Assembly: GCA_947169985.1 (NCBI GenBank)
Contig: CAMVRW010000021.1
Span: 1-16,136, forward strand
Source: an uncultured Butyrivibrio sp.
Lineage (GTDB): Bacteria > Bacillota > Clostridia > Lachnospirales > Lachnospiraceae
Reading direction: 5' to 3'
DNA: 16,136 nucleotides
Shown: positions 15,901 through 16,136 of the stretch, one piece after another
How the letters are laid out: every line of letters begins with the position of its first letter
Position numbering within the stretch: position 1 is the first letter of the stretch
Program-made: the position numbers and the translations under genes
The notes under the pieces: model-generated
Seen by the model: the letters and a program-made list of their open reading frames with translations, nothing else
Database searches by the model: none
Told to the model about the DNA's origin: nothing

Positions 15901-16136
15901 AAGGGACTTGATGGTCATGAAAAGGAAATTCCCGCTACTGATGAGGATGGTAATGATGTAGTGCCCATGACCTGGGAAAAGAGCCTTGAGAAAGCCGAAG
16001 AAGTAAGGGAGGCAGCACGTAAGGAAGCAGAAGAGGCATCTGAAGGCGGTGGCAGTACAAGCAATTCTTTGGAACCGGCCATTACAGCATCTCTGACAAA
16101 AGAGACAGCACCTGCAGATACAGAAAAAGAGGCTGT
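12934..16136 (+). CDS. Clostripain-family (C11) cysteine protease precursor, 3' end missing
   Basis: The frame is open from ATG 12934 to the last base, 1067 codons, so the C-terminus is missing. Residues 1-36 are a signal peptide (MSRFKRLIAAVLSAVFL..., likely cut near LAAEA), so the protein is secreted. A pro-like region of about 140 residues and an acidic Ser/Glu linker (175-209) precede the peptidase. The C11 domain begins at RTILIYLDGTNLE. The catalytic dyad is clear: H368 in WDHGGG and C430 in FDACLMG. C11 enzymes typically cut after Arg or Lys. After about residue 640 a long extension runs through probable beta domains to a charged helix and Gly/Ser/Thr-rich linker (about 1010-1067), as before a wall or membrane anchor. 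AAGGAG at 12917-12922 is 11 bases before the ATG. It lies 52 bases after the 7-TM gene, perhaps in the same operon. Confidence 0.93.
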   Translation, partial: MSRFKRLIAAVLSAVFLTTSGITSDFTSVVTLAAEATVLNDFANVFPAGITLYSDTFPGLHVTYDARESYLIKEGKNEITLGVLLQDKELAAKSLPALNTIFGKVVLPSKEGTLTFKKTFVTGIKTKEYEELVLKTGNLSLYEMVKSLASKDAKEAVSSYTSFLLKMSEVVQYIQSEESAEKSLEEGAEESVSPQEPDTPNENGSEEDDTLPSLCDRTILIYLDGTNLETDGGSGTKNLLDLLRVKMPEGIKIYVVTGGTKTWHMNDPKAYRDYAKNLLYPDKYDSDLTPAEKARIDNLAGDLRTKYGTDINGLQLWEVVSDDAGNRMVNRQTYAGQYMTNPRFFAQIVDYVAPQDPSGKYDLIIWDHGGGLDGYGSDELLEQYMEDHKGQNLSNLPDTMFSLEQMRQAIAESDYIINGGKFDFIGFDACLMGNYEVVSTLKDLSYYYIGSEELVPGGGWDYMALFTELSKNPGISTKALGEKVVNSFIDQYKSNGESTLSVIDMTGVDELDAAISSFAVLLLKELEDNQINPSIYLEIMNNAGKRAHFGNRNGYYTSNYLDLKRFITPFTSNDQGFSQELRNAGLEVLDKLDECVLSNRFLEKDVDNGGLSIYFPLAAYYERDYTKDSVVLNNTASDAIKIYNESNINKEYKQAVARFALLSVAGKMVGEDWRESTISTGEELLNKIKNDQYWRDNWRFLYEAAEVDESDVNDPILKDFERIIADRITSSDIIVTKPDSVSKDDPAMVTVDKPQSLAEGDVVEVKIELYQKDSNNELQNVGSLGNTSQYSKYKNQEGDAAVYSVDPYDMVWYLLNGQMCSMYITTAYDDGSYKGYIPVCYWTDAQSASNMNMASGESRTDYLKRAAGEGKVTTIYLNVVSDKSGDNFKVVSYSSLNSGNGAVEAASTNLNNLANSYYELLGGMDNFFTVKETPTVFSLGTIYHKEQEKLSVTKDYITGGDNTHIGVSYYLSDTYGNNYYIHDYNLGEGKGLDGHEKEIPATDEDGNDVVPMTWEKSLEKAEEVREAARKEAEEASEGGGSTSNSLEPAITASLTKETAPADTEKEA

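Overview
The window looks like chromosomal DNA of a low-to-moderate GC, Gram-positive anaerobe. A Butyrivibrio/Pseudobutyrivibrio-like member of the Lachnospiraceae is my best guess. The reasons are strong AGGAGG-type ribosome binding sites, sigma-A-like promoters, a DUF6171-type Cys-rich small protein, a secreted protein with a 'NYPDL...HYNAFGRKEGR' tail of a kind I associate with Lachnospiraceae, and a large clostripain-family protease. The genus is an inference. No rRNA, tRNA, CRISPR array, insertion sequence or clear attachment site was seen. No stretch longer than about 300 bases lacks a gene.

Left part (1-5440), mostly housekeeping. The window opens in the 3' end of engB (ribosome-assembly GTPase). 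It is followed by a small secreted protein (364-936) ending at a strong terminator (981-1019). A six-TM HdeD/DUF308-type membrane protein (1022-1636, minus strand) is divergent from clpB (1807-4401), a complete disaggregase gene with a good sigma-A-like promoter and no CIRCE element. A TTG-started DUF6171-like protein (4449-4700) and the DNA repair gene nth (4796-5437) follow on the same strand with no evident terminator between them, so clpB-DUF6171-nth may be cotranscribed.

Middle part (5440-6450), two small genes each closed by its own terminator. The first (5537-5752) encodes a 71-residue protein ending in a FliM/FliY-like EIDALI motif, with a related motif at its N-terminus, joined by a Gly/Pro/Ala linker. 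The second (5974-6273) encodes an unrecognised 99-residue protein with a perfect Shine-Dalgarno site.

Right part (6455-16136), the most unusual region. Five tightly packed genes read as one operon: a GNAT-type protein, a 1024-residue charged protein with three hydrophobic helical segments, a YbjN-like (type III-chaperone-fold) protein, a second protein that seems to share the two-domain plan of the first GNAT gene, and a 7-TM protein with an eroded GGDEF domain. A clostripain (C11) protease precursor of more than 1067 residues follows 52 bases downstream and runs off the window. I do not recognise this set as a described system. A working reading is that the large protein is a membrane-active or envelope-associated effector/scaffold, with a chaperone-like partner, possible acyltransferase modifiers and a membrane sensor. 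This is inference from architecture and context only.
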